Positions 17,941 to 28,248 of a stretch of DNA of 64,000 bases are shown here, one piece after another. This DNA comes from Veillonella sp. VA142 (GTDB lineage Bacteria; Bacillota; Negativicutes; Veillonellales; Veillonellaceae). The stretch lies in assembly GCF_003992135.1 (NCBI RefSeq), contig NZ_RQVN01000006.1, forward strand, positions 1-64,000. The letters run 5' to 3'. Made by a program: the position numbers and the translations under genes. Position 1 is the first letter of the stretch. Each line of letters opens with the position of its first letter. A model generated the notes under the pieces. It was not told the DNA's origin. It ran no database searches and saw only the letters and a program-made list of their open reading frames with translations.

Positions 17941-19176
17941 ATGTTTGGATTATTAGGCCGTACCTTGGGCCACACCTACTCCCCCATGATTCACAGTGCC
18001 TTAGGAAATACATCCTATGACATATTTGAAATAGAACCCGACCAACTACAAGATTTTTTTAATCGTTCTGACTTGCAAGGCTTAAATATTACTATTCCCT
18101 ACAAAATCAACGCCTTACAAGCTTGTAAAAGTATTAGTGATATAGCCGAGTCTATTGGTTGTGTAAATACCATGGTAAAACAAAAAGATGGCTCCTGGTA
18201 TGGAACTAACACGGATTATGATGGATTCTTAGCTACACTATCTTGGTCTAATATTGCGGTCAATGAAAAACATTGCCTCATCCTAGGTGATGGGGCTTCT
18301 TCAAATACAGTTCATGTTGCCTTAGAGCGTTTAGGAGCAGCATCCATTACCCATATAAGCCGTCATCAGTTTCCTAAGTATGAGCACATTGCACAGTTCT
18401 ACGAGAGAGCTCAAATTATAATCAACTGTACGCCTGTAGGTATGTATCCGCACTGTCCGAATCAAAGCATTCAATTGGCACCTTTTAAACACTTAGAAGG
18501 TATCATCGACTTAGTGTACAATCCCCATCGTACAGGCATTTTGTTAGAGGCGGAATCCCTCGGCATTCCTCATGTGAATGGACTTGTCTTCTTATTGGCA
18601 CAAGCCATTGCTGCTAGTGCTTTATTCTTACATCGCTCCTATGATGAAAGTATCCTTTCAGATCTATACAAACAATTCCGACAAAATCAAGAAAACATTG
18701 TTCTCATCGGTATGCCTGGGTCTGGTAAAAGTACCATTGGCAAAGCCTTAGCTAACCTAACAGGGCGAACACTAGTGGATATAGACCATCGCATTACCGA
18801 GGAAGTCGGGCCCATTAGCGATTATATTTTAACGCACGGTGAGCCTGCATTCCGTGCTATAGAATCCAAGATTATCGAAGATACAGGCAAACAAACAGGG
18901 CTTATCCTCTCCACCGGTGGCGGTGCCGTTACCATACCAGAGAACTTTACTCCTTTACGACAAAATGGACGAATCTATGAAATTTATCGCCCCTTAGAGG
19001 AACTAGATACAACAGGACGTGTTCTCTCCTCTGGTGGGATAGTACGATTGCAACAATTATACACAGAACGGGCACCGCTGTACGCAAAATTTCGACAAGT
19101 ACAAGTTGTAAATACTGGAACGCCTGAAAGCGTGGCTCAACGTATCTTAGAGGACTTGCATAGAAATCTAGTATAA
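17941..19176 (+). CDS. aroE/aroK: Fused shikimate dehydrogenase-shikimate kinase
   Basis: 411-aa bifunctional protein. Residues 1 to about 255 are AroE-like: SPMIHS substrate motif, ITIPYK with the catalytic lysine, NTDYDG, a degenerate nucleotide motif GDGASSNTV, NCTPVGM. Residues about 257-411 are AroK-like: Walker A GMPGSGKST, DIDHRI for shikimate, STGGGAV, and an arginine-bearing lid (TTGRVLSSGG, RAPLY). It would carry out two consecutive steps: dehydroshikimate to shikimate to shikimate-3-phosphate. Begins directly at the aroC stop. The reading frame is continuous with no frameshift signature. Confidence 0.92.
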   Translation: MFGLLGRTLGHTYSPMIHSALGNTSYDIFEIEPDQLQDFFNRSDLQGLNITIPYKINALQACKSISDIAESIGCVNTMVKQKDGSWYGTNTDYDGFLATLSWSNIAVNEKHCLILGDGASSNTVHVALERLGAASITHISRHQFPKYEHIAQFYERAQIIINCTPVGMYPHCPNQSIQLAPFKHLEGIIDLVYNPHRTGILLEAESLGIPHVNGLVFLLAQAIAASALFLHRSYDESILSDLYKQFRQNQENIVLIGMPGSGKSTIGKALANLTGRTLVDIDHRITEEVGPISDYILTHGEPAFRAIESKIIEDTGKQTGLILSTGGGAVTIPENFTPLRQNGRIYEIYRPLEELDTTGRVLSSGGIVRLQQLYTERAPLYAKFRQVQVVNTGTPESVAQRILEDLHRNLV

Positions 19177-19267
19177 CTTAATCTACCTAGTTGTCTTTCA
19201 TATATCCTTTTAAAAGTACTTGAAAAGATATTTTACAAACTAATCATACTATTTTACTAGTAAATGA

Positions 19268-19296
19268 TTGACATTCTATAGAAAGTGGTTTAGTAT
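19268..19296 (+). promoter_or_regulatory. Promoter of the CycA-like permease
   Basis: TTGACA (19268-19273), 17 nt, TAGTAT (19291-19296), followed by AAGGAGG before the ATG at 19339. The permease is therefore likely transcribed independently of the aro operon. Confidence 0.7.
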
Positions 19297-19338
19297 TATC
19301 AAATATAAAAGTTTATATTGTATTAAGGAGGTTTTACT

Positions 19339-20709
19339 ATGACGGACTCGCAACAAGAGTTAAAGCGTGGTCTTAAAAATCGCCACGTTCAGTTATTAGC
19401 CATCGGTGGTGCCATCGGCACAGGTTTATTCCTTGGCTCTGGGCGATCTATTAGCTTAGCGGGCCCTTCCATCCTCCTCACGTATCTGATTACAGGTATT
19501 ATTTGTTTCTTTATGATGCGTGCATTAGGAGAGTTATTACTTTCCAATTTAGATCACCATTCTTTTATCGACTTTGTAGAAGAGTACTTAGGTGACCGAG
19601 CGGCCTTCATTACAGGTTGGACCTATTGGTTCTGTTGGCTTTCACTAGCTATGGCGGACTTAACTGCGGTCGGATTATACATGCAATACTGGATTCCTTG
19701 GATGCCACAATGGATTCCGGCCCTCGTTGTACTAGCAATCTTACTAGTTATGAACTTAACAGCCGTGAAACATTTTGGTGAAATGGAGTTCTGGTTCGCT
19801 TTAATTAAAGTGATAGCCATTGTATCTCTCATTATCATTGGTCTTATCATGATTCTTACAGGATTCACTACCAATGCTGGAGCAGCTGCCTTTGATAACC
19901 TATGGAATTATGGCGGTTGGTTCCCAAATGGAACAATGGGATTCATCTTGTCTTTCCAGATGGTAGTATTTGCTTTCACAGGCATTGAACTAGTGGGCCT
20001 TACAGCTGGGGAAACAGAAAACCCAAAAAAAGTTATCCCTATGGCCATCAACAACATTCCATTGCGAATCATTTTATTCTATATCGGATCCCTTGCAATC
20101 ATCATGAGTATTTACCCATGGATTGCAGTAGACCCAAATTCTAGCCCCTTCGTGGCTGTATTCAATGCGGTGGGCATCCTAGCCGCTGCCAGCATCGTAA
20201 ACTTCGTTGTTCTAACATCAGCAGCATCTGCTACAAACTCTGGTATCTTCTCCACGAGCCGTATGATTTACGCATTATCCAAACGGGGACATGCACCAAG
20301 TCGCATGAAACGATTGACGAACCATTCCGTGCCATATCAGGCAACACTATTCTCCGCTGCGGCATTACTATTTACCGTAGTTTTAAACTATGTCATGCCT
20401 GAAAGCGTATTCATCATGATTACGTCTATCTCCACATTCTGCTTTATCTATATTTGGGCCATCATCATCGTATGCCACCTCAAATATCGGAAACAACAGC
20501 CAGAATTGGCAAAACAGTCTACTTTCAAAATGCCATTGTACCCATTCATGAACTACTTGATCCTAGCGTTCTTCGTATTCATCTTGGTCGTACTAGCATT
20601 ACAAAGCGACACACGCATCGCCCTCATGTTTACACCATTCTGGTTCATCTTACTCTGGGCCTTCTACTCCATGTTGGCACCTAGCGATGACGATGAAACA
20701 ACAAAATAA
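19339..20709 (+). CDS. AAT-family amino acid permease, CycA-like
   Basis: 456-aa inner-membrane proton symporter of the APC superfamily with about 12 hydrophobic segments. The first segment carries AIGGAIGTGLFLGSG, the substrate-binding unwound helix of the family. Resemblance to E. coli CycA (D-serine/D-alanine/glycine permease) extends over the whole length, including GWTYWFCW, VKHFGEMEFWFALIK, ELVGLTAGE and NFVVLTSAASATNSG. Substrate specificity within AAT (aromatic, Ala/Ser/Gly) cannot be read with certainty; the neighbouring aro operon makes an aromatic substrate conceivable, but sequence similarity favours CycA. Confidence 0.85.
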   Translation: MTDSQQELKRGLKNRHVQLLAIGGAIGTGLFLGSGRSISLAGPSILLTYLITGIICFFMMRALGELLLSNLDHHSFIDFVEEYLGDRAAFITGWTYWFCWLSLAMADLTAVGLYMQYWIPWMPQWIPALVVLAILLVMNLTAVKHFGEMEFWFALIKVIAIVSLIIIGLIMILTGFTTNAGAAAFDNLWNYGGWFPNGTMGFILSFQMVVFAFTGIELVGLTAGETENPKKVIPMAINNIPLRIILFYIGSLAIIMSIYPWIAVDPNSSPFVAVFNAVGILAAASIVNFVVLTSAASATNSGIFSTSRMIYALSKRGHAPSRMKRLTNHSVPYQATLFSAAALLFTVVLNYVMPESVFIMITSISTFCFIYIWAIIIVCHLKYRKQQPELAKQSTFKMPLYPFMNYLILAFFVFILVVLALQSDTRIALMFTPFWFILLWAFYSMLAPSDDDETTK

Positions 20710-20716
20710 AACAAAA

Positions 20717-20750
20717 AAAGGTGTGACCATCCGTCACACCTTTATCTTTT
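20717..20750. terminator. Bidirectional terminator
   Basis: An 11-bp stem AAAGGTGTGAC/GTCACACCTTT (20717-20727 with 20733-20743). The plus strand continues TTTATCTTTTTT; the minus strand continues into TTTTTTTG. It can end the permease mRNA from the left and the small-peptide mRNA from the right. Confidence 0.9.
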
Positions 20751-20760
20751 TTACAAAATG

Positions 20761-20769
20761 TGGTATACT
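20761..20769 (+). promoter_or_regulatory. Extended -10 promoter of the putative antisense RNA
   Basis: TGG followed by TATACT (20764-20769); no good -35. Transcription would begin near 20776. Confidence 0.45.
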
Positions 20770-20775
20770 ATACGT

Positions 20776-20890
20776 AACAAAAAGAAGGGCCACCAACGTA
20801 TCGATGGCGTTAGGCTCATCTCTAAAGATTCTAGAAATGGATAAGCCTAACGTGTTAAGGTGTACAAGACCTTATCCGTTAGGCTTTTTC
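20776..20890 (+). ncRNA. Putative antisense RNA (type I antitoxin candidate)
   Basis: A plus-strand transcript of about 115 nt is predicted from the extended -10 at 20764-20769 to a terminator formed by AAGCCTAACG (20843-20852) and CGTTAGGCTT (20877-20886) with five T. It has no ORF with a ribosome site. It lies tail to tail with the small hydrophobic ORF at 20892-20972 on the other strand, and its whole length is complementary to that mRNA's 3' region if the mRNA runs to the terminator at 20717. A second CGTTAGGCT at 20808-20816 can pair with the same AGCCTAACG, so two exclusive folds are possible. Expression is not shown by sequence. Confidence 0.5.
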
Positions 20891-20891
20891 C

Positions 20892-20972
20892 TTACTTAAA
20901 CAGTAAGGTGATAAATGCTATGATAAGCATACAAATTTGTATCAATAAAGATGCAATCGCTAACTTTTTCAT
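20892..20972 (-). CDS. Small hydrophobic peptide, candidate type I toxin
   Basis: A 26-codon ORF beginning MKKLAIAS, one continuous hydrophobic stretch (LLIQICMLIIAFITLL) and ending in FK. It is preceded by a very strong ribosome site (GGGGAGGAGGT) and, about 70 nt upstream, by an extended -10. A single membrane helix flanked by lysines, with an antisense RNA overlapping the mRNA tail, is the layout of Firmicute type I toxins such as TxpA/BsrG. I recognise the layout, not a specific family. A structural membrane micropeptide is the main alternative. Confidence 0.6.
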   Translation of the reverse strand: MKKLAIASLLIQICMLIIAFITLLFK

Positions 20973-20999
20973 AGTACCACCTCCTCCCCATAGTTAGGA

Positions 21000-21010
21000 A
21001 GAGATGAGCC
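21000..21010 (-). promoter_or_regulatory. 5' leader element able to pair with the mRNA tail
   Basis: On the minus strand the leader of the small-peptide mRNA contains GGCTCATCTCT (21010 to 21000). The same mRNA, if it extends to 20717, contains the exact complement AGAGATGAGCC at 20823 to 20813. An 11-bp 5'-3' interaction of this kind keeps several type I toxin mRNAs untranslated. Confidence 0.5.
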
Positions 21011-21041
21011 CAACTCACGTCGGTGATCCTTCTGTATTTTC

Positions 21042-21050
21042 ATTATAGCA
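21042..21050 (-). promoter_or_regulatory. Extended -10 promoter of the small hydrophobic ORF
   Basis: Minus strand TGC followed by TATAAT (21042-21047), a consensus extended -10 with no clear -35; predicted leader of about 63 nt. Confidence 0.6.
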
Positions 21051-21139
21051 CAAAATATGCAAAACGTTATCTTTTAAGCAATATTTTTATAAAAATTAGA
21101 CAATCTATCCATAAGGAACGCAGTACTAGCGTAGAACAT

Positions 21140-21278
21140 CTTGTGGCGTTTCTTTATTACCTAAATAACACAAATACGAGAAGAGCACGGTGTGCCCCGA
21201 ACAAACATTATGAAATACCGTTTGCGAGGGGTATACCGTGCTCTTCCCTTTATCCTATTCATATAAGAACGCCACAAG
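21140..21278. repeat. Nested inverted repeat, about 139 bp
   Basis: Outer arms CTTGTGGCGTT/AACGCCACAAG (21140-21150 with 21268-21278, 11 bp perfect); middle arms GAAGAGCACGGT/ACCGTGCTCTTC (21180-21191 with 21235-21246, 12 bp perfect); inner pairs CCCC/GGGG (21195-21198 with 21228-21231) and CAAAC/GTTTG (21202-21206 with 21220-21224). It has no T tract typical of a terminator. Confidence 0.8.
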
Positions 21279-21311
21279 GCACAAACCACAATCAGTGGTT
21301 GCTCGTTTCCA

Positions 21312-23198
21312 TTATTTCAAACGCCGAAAGAACTCATACACAGCCAAAGCCGCTTTTTTGTTCATTCCCTCAACGCTTTCCAATTCTTCCAACTCTGCTA
21401 CTCGCATAGCATCTAAGTTTCCAAAGTGCTTATACAGCGCTTTTCTTCGTTTTGGACCAATCCCCTCGATATGGTCGAGAACGGATTCCAAGTTCCGCTT
21501 TCCACGTAATCTACGATGGTATGTAATGGCAAATCGATGGGCTTCGTCACGTATTTGTTGTAATAATTGTAATTCTGGCGTATGGTGCTCTAGAATAATA
21601 CTTTCCGATTCTCCTTCTACGAACACTTCCTCGATTCGCTTTGCCAAGGATATAACAGGTACATCGGTAACACCCATAGCACGGATAACCGGCAAGGCTG
21701 CATTTAACTGTCCTTTACCACCATCGATGATAATCAAGTCTGGCATAGGCCAATCTTTTTCATTACCGTAGCGGCGTTCCATAATTTCCGCCATAGAGGC
21801 AAAATCATCAGGCTTCCCTTGTACTGTTTTCAGTTTGAATCGACGATACTCTCGTTTCGCTGGCTTTCCGCCTTCAAAAACAACCATAGATGCTACTGTT
21901 TCTGCCCCTTGCATATGGGAAATATCATAACATTCCATACGCTCTGGCAACCGTGGCAAATCTAGCACTTCCGCTAATTTTTTCACCGCACCACCAGACT
22001 TATCGATGGTGTATTGCCACTGGCGACGGCGTTCTGCTAAAAAGTTCTGGGCATTTTCTTCAGCCATATTAATGAGGTCTTTTTTATAGCCTCGCTGAGG
22101 TACAGATACTTCTACTTGTTGACCTTTCATAGAGGTAAACCATTCACTAAACAGTTCACGGTCCACACTATTCATAGGCAATAGTAATTCTTTAGGAATG
22201 AACGTAGATCCCCCATAATATTGTTTAATGAACTCCGTCATAACAAGCTCTGGGCTATCCCCTTCATGTTGGACAAAGTAATTTTCTCGTCCCAATAAAC
22301 GACCACTGCGAATAAAAAACAGTTGAATGCATGCCATCGGACCATCGATGGCCATACCTAGTACATCCATATCACCTCGCTGTGTGACCATGCGTTGCTT
22401 TTCTTGTACCTTTTGGATACTCAACAAGTCATCTCGATACTTGGCTGCTAGTTCAAACTCCAAGTCTTCTGAAGCTTGCTCCATCTTGGACGTAATCTCT
22501 TGGATGACCCTAACTTGTTTCCCTTCAAAGAGGGCTACAATATCATCGATGTATTTACGATAAGATTCTACCGTTACATACTTCATGCAAGGCCCTTCAC
22601 AATAATGCATATGATATTGCAAACAAGGCCGTTCTACTTTCATACTTTTACAAGTGCGCAATGGATAATAGGATCGCAAGATACGCAATACATGGTGCAC
22701 TGCTGTCACATCTGTGAAAGGTCCAAAATACTTCGCTCCATCACGTTCTAAACGGCGCGTCATAAAGAGGCGTGGAAAGTCCTCTTGCACAGTGACCTTC
22801 ACATACGGATATGTCTTATCATCTCGAAGCATAATATTGTATTTCGGATGATGTTCCTTAATTAAGGTCGCCTCTAGAATAAGCGCTTCCATTTCTGTTT
22901 TCGTTTGGATTGTTTCCACATCCCAAGCACGGCGCATCATGGCAGTCACTTTCACGGAACGATTCACATCTTGCTGTACATAAGACCGCACTCGATTGCG
23001 CAAGTTGATGGCCTTTCCCACATAGATGATGCGCTGGTACTTATCACGCCACAAGTAGACCCCCGGCGTGGTAGGCAGATGGCTTACCTTTTCCAAAATA
23101 TAGGACTGCTGTTCCGTATCACCCATCATCATATCTTGTTGCCGAGACGGCTGAAAGTCTACTTCTTCTGCTTGCAACTGTCTGTCGATAGGATTCAT
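21312..23198 (-). CDS. uvrC: Excinuclease ABC subunit C
   Basis: 628 aa. N-terminal GIY-YIG nuclease ([21 protein letters not shown], from about residue 43) for the 3' incision, a Cys-containing region, a UVR domain ([20 protein letters not shown]) that binds UvrB, an RNase H-like nuclease for the 5' incision, and C-terminal helix-hairpin-helix motifs ([22 protein letters not shown]). The first about 30 residues, before [10 protein letters not shown], are extra compared with many UvrC proteins. Its ATG overlaps the uvrA stop by 4 nt, so the two are translationally coupled. Last gene of the uvrB-uvrA-uvrC operon. Confidence 0.96.
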   Translation of the reverse strand: MNPIDRQLQAEEVDFQPSRQQDMMMGDTEQQSYILEKVSHLPTTPGVYLWRDKYQRIIYVGKAINLRNRVRSYVQQDVNRSVKVTAMMRRAWDVETIQTKTEMEALILEATLIKEHHPKYNIMLRDDKTYPYVKVTVQEDFPRLFMTRRLERDGAKYFGPFTDVTAVHHVLRILRSYYPLRTCKSMKVERPCLQYHMHYCEGPCMKYVTVESYRKYIDDIVALFEGKQVRVIQEITSKMEQASEDLEFELAAKYRDDLLSIQKVQEKQRMVTQRGDMDVLGMAIDGPMACIQLFFIRSGRLLGRENYFVQHEGDSPELVMTEFIKQYYGGSTFIPKELLLPMNSVDRELFSEWFTSMKGQQVEVSVPQRGYKKDLINMAEENAQNFLAERRRQWQYTIDKSGGAVKKLAEVLDLPRLPERMECYDISHMQGAETVASMVVFEGGKPAKREYRRFKLKTVQGKPDDFASMAEIMERRYGNEKDWPMPDLIIIDGGKGQLNAALPVIRAMGVTDVPVISLAKRIEEVFVEGESESIILEHHTPELQLLQQIRDEAHRFAITYHRRLRGKRNLESVLDHIEGIGPKRRKALYKHFGNLDAMRVAELEELESVEGMNKKAALAVYEFFRRLK

Positions 23199-26059
23199 GG
23201 TGTGTCCTCAACAGTTAACGGATGTTGTTCCATATAGTTCCTAGTTTTCTCTAACACAGGACCTAAGAATTTGCCCGTGTAGCTTTCAGGTAAAGCAGCA
23301 ATCTCCTCAGGTGTACCGGTGCCCACAATGGTACCGCCTCGGAAACCACCTTCTGGACCTAAGTCAATAATATGATCCGCCGTTTTAATGACATCTAAAT
23401 TATGCTCGATAACCACCACAGTATCACCACCATCTGTGAGCTTTTGCAATACCTCTAAAAGCTTGCGGATATCTTCTACATGCAATCCAGTAGTCGGCTC
23501 ATCCAGGATATATAAGGTTTTCCCTGTACTGCGCCGAGCCAGTTCAGTGGCTAGTTTCACACGCTGTGCTTCCCCACCAGACAAGGTAGTTGCCGCTTGT
23601 CCTAACCGAATATATCCTAATCCCACTTCTTGTAAGGTCACCAATTTACGGTGAATTTTTGGAATAGCGCTAAAGAAGTCTACCGCTTCATCGACGACCA
23701 TGTCCAATACATCGGCAATGCTTTTACCTTTGTATTTCACTTCCATCGTTTCTCGATTGTATCGAGCTCCTTTACATACCTCACACGGTACATACACATC
23801 TGGCAAGAAATGCATTTCGATTTTGATGATACCATCACCACGACACGCTTCACAACGACCGCCTTTGACGTTAAAGCTAAATCGCCCTGCTTTATAGCCA
23901 CGAATCTTCGCTTCATTAGTTTGACTATATAACTCACGGATCGCATCGAATACCCCTGTATAAGTGGCAGGATTAGAACGTGGTGTTCGACCGATTGGAC
24001 TTTGGTCAATATTGATGATTTTATCCACATACTCTAAACCACGAATCTCCTTATGGGCTCCTACCTTATGATGACTTCTGTACAGTGCATTGGCTACACC
24101 TTTATATAAAATTTCGTTGATCAATGTAGATTTACCAGATCCACTCACACCGGTCACAACAGTAAATAAACCGATAGGGAATTTCACATTCACTTGTTGT
24201 AGGTTGTTCTCTTTAGCTCCACGAATCTCTAAACAAGCTTTTGTTGGTTTTCTCCGTTCTTTTGGTAATGGAATATACTTTTGACCACTTAAATATTGAC
24301 CAGTAATGGATTCTTTCACAGCCATTACCTCTGGTACTGTACCTTGCGCCACGATTTGACCACCATGTTCACCTGCCGCAGGTCCAATATCTACCAAATA
24401 GTCCGCTGCTAGCATCGTATCTTCATCGTGCTCTACCACTAATAAGGTATTCCCTAAATCACGCAAACCTTTCAGTGTTTCAATTAAGCGGTCATTATCT
24501 CGTTGATGCAAGCCAATAGATGGTTCGTCTAAAATATATAAGACCCCAACGAGGCCAGAACCAATTTGTGTGGCCAATCGAATGCGTTGTGCTTCCCCAC
24601 CAGATAAGGTGCCGGCACTACGGTTCATCGTCAAATAATCTAAGCCCACATTGTTTAGGAATCCTAGGCGAGCATTGATTTCTTTCAAAATTTGTGCCCC
24701 TATGAAAGCCTCTCGTTCCGTCAACTGGAGATGTCCAAAATAGTCCACCGCTTCACTAATGGTTAGCTGTGTCACTTCATCTATATTTTTATCCCCTACA
24801 CGGATGGCAAGAGATTCCGGTTTCAAACGAGCACCTTTACAAGCTGTACATGGTTTAATAGACATATAGGATTCAAACTCTTCCCGCATGCTATCCGTAG
24901 TCGCCTCTGCATGACGGCGTTTCACCATTGGCAAAATACCTTCATATTCAGTGTGGAATGTTTTCACCTCTCCACGCATATTTTCGTAGTCAAAGGTCAC
25001 TTTCTCAGTACTACCATACATGACTTCTTTTTGTAAGGCTGTAGGCAGTTCTGAAAAACTTGCTTCTAATGTATATCCATGCGCTTTCAACAAGCCTTCT
25101 AATTGACGCATGAACCACGCATTAGGGTTCGAACTCAATGGGGCTACTCCCCCATCTATAAAAGGAACCGTTGGATCTGGAATGACACGATCTTCATCTA
25201 CCTCCATGGTACTGCCTAATCCCAAACAGGATGGGCAAGCCCCAAAGGGACTGTTGAAGGAAAACATACGAGGTTCAATTTCCGGCAAGGAAATATGACC
25301 ATTAGGACAGGTAAAATGAACACTAAATTGGTGAGCTGGGCCATCTACCTCTTGGATGATGACAAAACCTTCCCCATGATGAATAGCCGTTTCTAAGGAG
25401 TCCGTCAAACGACTTTCTAAGCCTTCCTTAATAACAAGACGATCTACCACAATTTCAATATTGTGTTTTTTATTTTTATCTAAGTTGATTTCGTCCTCAA
25501 AGGTATGAATCTCTCCATTGATGCGAACACGAGCAAATCCATTTTTACGAATTTGTTCCAATACTTTTTCATGGCGCCCTTTTTTACCCCGCACCACTGG
25601 TGCCATCACCATGATTTTTGTACGTTCAGGTAATTTCATGACTAAGTCTGTTATTTGCTCAATAGTCTGTTGGGCAATCTCTTCTCCACAAGTAGGGCAG
25701 TAAGCTCGACCAATACGAGCAAATAATAAGCGCAAATAGTCATAAATTTCCGTCACCGTTCCCACCGTAGACCGAGGATTACGGCTCGTCGTTTTTTGGT
25801 CAATGGATATAGCCGGTGAAAGCCCCTCAATGTAATCTACATCTGGTTTATCCATTTGCCCCAAAAACTGGCGAGCATAGGCAGATAAAGACTCCACATA
25901 TCTCCGTTGTCCTTCTGCATAAATCGTATCAAAGGCTAGGGATGATTTACCGGATCCACTTAATCCTGTTAATACAATAAATTGATTTCTTGGTAGAGCC
26001 ACGTCAATATTCTTCAAATTATGTTGACGGGCTCCTTTTATAATTAATTGATCTTTCAA
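23195..26059 (-). CDS. uvrA: Excinuclease ABC subunit A
   Basis: 954-aa ABC-type ATPase that finds DNA damage and loads UvrB. Two Walker A motifs (GLSGSGKSS near residue 32, GVSGSGKST near residue 640), two ABC signatures ([24 protein letters not shown]) and zinc-finger CxxC pairs (CPTCGEE; CPNGH with CPSC; CRGDG with CEVC). Full length. Eight nt after uvrB; the start ATGAAAGATCAATT follows AGGAGTT. Confidence 0.97.
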   Translation of the reverse strand: MKDQLIIKGARQHNLKNIDVALPRNQFIVLTGLSGSGKSSLAFDTIYAEGQRRYVESLSAYARQFLGQMDKPDVDYIEGLSPAISIDQKTTSRNPRSTVGTVTEIYDYLRLLFARIGRAYCPTCGEEIAQQTIEQITDLVMKLPERTKIMVMAPVVRGKKGRHEKVLEQIRKNGFARVRINGEIHTFEDEINLDKNKKHNIEIVVDRLVIKEGLESRLTDSLETAIHHGEGFVIIQEVDGPAHQFSVHFTCPNGHISLPEIEPRMFSFNSPFGACPSCLGLGSTMEVDEDRVIPDPTVPFIDGGVAPLSSNPNAWFMRQLEGLLKAHGYTLEASFSELPTALQKEVMYGSTEKVTFDYENMRGEVKTFHTEYEGILPMVKRRHAEATTDSMREEFESYMSIKPCTACKGARLKPESLAIRVGDKNIDEVTQLTISEAVDYFGHLQLTEREAFIGAQILKEINARLGFLNNVGLDYLTMNRSAGTLSGGEAQRIRLATQIGSGLVGVLYILDEPSIGLHQRDNDRLIETLKGLRDLGNTLLVVEHDEDTMLAADYLVDIGPAAGEHGGQIVAQGTVPEVMAVKESITGQYLSGQKYIPLPKERRKPTKACLEIRGAKENNLQQVNVKFPIGLFTVVTGVSGSGKSTLINEILYKGVANALYRSHHKVGAHKEIRGLEYVDKIINIDQSPIGRTPRSNPATYTGVFDAIRELYSQTNEAKIRGYKAGRFSFNVKGGRCEACRGDGIIKIEMHFLPDVYVPCEVCKGARYNRETMEVKYKGKSIADVLDMVVDEAVDFFSAIPKIHRKLVTLQEVGLGYIRLGQAATTLSGGEAQRVKLATELARRSTGKTLYILDEPTTGLHVEDIRKLLEVLQKLTDGGDTVVVIEHNLDVIKTADHIIDLGPEGGFRGGTIVGTGTPEEIAALPESYTGKFLGPVLEKTRNYMEQHPLTVEDTP

Positions 26060-26067
26060 AATAACTC

Positions 26068-28176
26068 CTATTCTTCATTCATATCTGACCAAATTTGGCG
26101 CAATCTGCCCAATTCATCACGCAACTCTGCAGCTCGTTCAAATTCTAATTGTTTCGCCGCTGCCTTCATGAGGCGTGTGGTCTCTTCAATGGCATTGAAC
26201 ACATCTTCTTTCGTTTCGTATTGTGACTTCGTTGAAAGTGACTGCATTGTTTCTGCCACCATCTCTGTCGGCGCTGTACTATCATACACCACAGAACTAT
26301 CTGCTTTTGGTTTGCGACCTTTTTTAGAAGAAGCAACTTCCCCTTCGACTTTAGTCAATTCAATTAAGTCTTTCACTTCCTTGCGCACTGTCCGTGGTGT
26401 AATACCATGCTCTGTATTATAGGACTCTTGCAAGGCACGACGACGTTCGGTTTCATCCATAGCACGTTGCATAGATCCCGTAATGCGGTCCGCATACATA
26501 ATAACTTTCCCTTTTTCATTACGAGCCGCACGGCCTATGGTCTGAATCAAGGATGTATCACTGCGCAAGAAACCTTCCTTATCTGCATCTAGGATAGCCA
26601 CCAAGGACACTTCTGGCATATCTAAACCTTCCCGTAATAAGTTAATCCCTACAAGGACGTCAAAAACACCAGCCCGCAAATCACGGATGATATCAGCCCG
26701 CTCAATAGTGGCAATATCGGAATGTAAATAGCGCACTCGAATACCCATTTCTTTAAGGTAATTCGTTAAGTCTTCCGCCATTTTTTTCGTTAATGTCGTT
26801 ACTAACACACGTTCATCTGACTTCGTTCTATCTTTAATTTCCCCTAGTAAATCGTCCATCTGTCCCTTAATAGGACGAATCTCAATGATTGGGTCTAATA
26901 AGCCAGTAGGTCGAATGATCTGTTCTGCCACATTGGTCTGTACTTCCATTTCATAGGGACCTGGTGTAGCAGATACATACACAATTTGGTTAATGCGTTC
27001 CACAAATTCTTCAAACTTTAAGGGCCGATTATCCGCTGCCGACGGCAAACGGAATCCGTAATCGATCAAGTTATGTTTCCGAGCTTGGTCACCATTATAC
27101 ATGGCACGAATTTGTGGCAAGGTCACATGGGATTCATCAATAATGATAAGGAAATCGTCTGTAAAATAGTCAATAAGGGTCATTGGCGCTTCCCCCGGTT
27201 GGCGGTTAGACAACAGACGAGAGTAGTTTTCAATCCCCGAGCAATAGCCCATTTCCTGCATCATTTCAATGTCATATCGTGTTCGTTGCTCCAATCGTTG
27301 TGCCTCTAAGAGACGACCGTTTTCATTAAAGTATGCCAAACGCTCAGCCAACTCTGCTTCGATGCGACCGATGGCAAGGTCTAACTTTTCCTTCGTCGTT
27401 ACATAGTGAGAGGCTGGATAGATGGCCACGTGTTTACGCTCTACAATCACATCCCCTGTAAGCACATCAATTTCCACTAAGCGATCGATTTCATCGCCGA
27501 ACATTTCTACCCGAATGGCTCTTTCACTAGTGCCGGCAGGAAAAATCTCCAACGTGTCCCCTTGTACTCGGAAGGTACCACGCACAAAGTTCATATCGTT
27601 TCGAGTGTATTGGATAGATACCAATTTGCGAAGAATGTCATCACGGCTATATTCCTGACCTTGTCGTAAGGATACGCAGAGGGTACTATAATCCTCTGGA
27701 TCCCCCAAGCCATAAATACAACTAACAGAGGCGACGATAATCACATCTTTCCGCTCAAATAAGTTCATTGTCGCCGAGTGACGTAACTTATCGATTTCTT
27801 CATTGATGGACGCATCTTTTTCAATATATGTATCGGTAGAGGCAATATACGCCTCAGGTTGGTAATAATCGTAATAGGACACAAAGTATTCCACTGCGTT
27901 CTTAGGGAAAAAGCTCTTGAACTCGCTAGCCAATTGGGCTGCCAATGTTTTATTGTGGGCGATGATCAAGGTCGGCTTTTGTACGGCCTCGATGAGCTTT
28001 GCCATAGTATATGTTTTTCCCGTGCCCGTAGCACCTAGTAATACCTGTGCCCATTCCCCTCGTTCAATGCCTTCCGCCAAGGACTCGATAGCCTTCGGCT
28101 GGTCTCCCATGGGGGAGTACGGTGCCTCTACTTGAAAGGGTATGCCTTCTTCAGGAAAATGATGCAATCCGCTCAT
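26068..28176 (-). CDS. uvrB: Excinuclease ABC subunit B
   Basis: 702-aa helicase-like damage verifier. Walker [11 protein letters not shown] near residue 46, the DNA-gripping beta-hairpin [21 protein letters not shown], motif II DESH, motif [11 protein letters not shown], and a C-terminal UVR motif ([18 protein letters not shown]) that contacts UvrC. First gene of a complete nucleotide-excision-repair operon; ribosome site AAGGAGGG. An extended -10 and a palindrome around TCGAAC lie upstream. Confidence 0.97.
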   Translation of the reverse strand: MSGLHHFPEEGIPFQVEAPYSPMGDQPKAIESLAEGIERGEWAQVLLGATGTGKTYTMAKLIEAVQKPTLIIAHNKTLAAQLASEFKSFFPKNAVEYFVSYYDYYQPEAYIASTDTYIEKDASINEEIDKLRHSATMNLFERKDVIIVASVSCIYGLGDPEDYSTLCVSLRQGQEYSRDDILRKLVSIQYTRNDMNFVRGTFRVQGDTLEIFPAGTSERAIRVEMFGDEIDRLVEIDVLTGDVIVERKHVAIYPASHYVTTKEKLDLAIGRIEAELAERLAYFNENGRLLEAQRLEQRTRYDIEMMQEMGYCSGIENYSRLLSNRQPGEAPMTLIDYFTDDFLIIIDESHVTLPQIRAMYNGDQARKHNLIDYGFRLPSAADNRPLKFEEFVERINQIVYVSATPGPYEMEVQTNVAEQIIRPTGLLDPIIEIRPIKGQMDDLLGEIKDRTKSDERVLVTTLTKKMAEDLTNYLKEMGIRVRYLHSDIATIERADIIRDLRAGVFDVLVGINLLREGLDMPEVSLVAILDADKEGFLRSDTSLIQTIGRAARNEKGKVIMYADRITGSMQRAMDETERRRALQESYNTEHGITPRTVRKEVKDLIELTKVEGEVASSKKGRKPKADSSVVYDSTAPTEMVAETMQSLSTKSQYETKEDVFNAIEETTRLMKAAAKQLEFERAAELRDELGRLRQIWSDMNEE

Positions 28177-28248
28177 AGTCCCTCCTTATATCTTTTATAT
28201 CTGTAAACGTGAAAGTTCACTATCAATTCTATATCTAGTAACTTCTAT

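Larger units (their letters stand above)
20973..21311. other. Non-coding gap: toxin-candidate leader and nested palindrome
   Basis: No annotated-size gene. From left to right: the 5' leader and promoter of the small hydrophobic ORF (to about 21050), an AT-rich spacer, the nested inverted repeat at 21140-21278, and the uvrC 3' flank with a small AACCACTGATTGTGGTT hairpin (about 21284-21300). Confidence 0.7.

Noticed and set aside
20808-20890. Riboswitch or attenuator for a downstream plus-strand gene
   Set aside because: The competing hairpins look like an attenuator, but no plus-strand gene follows for many kilobases; an antisense RNA fits better.
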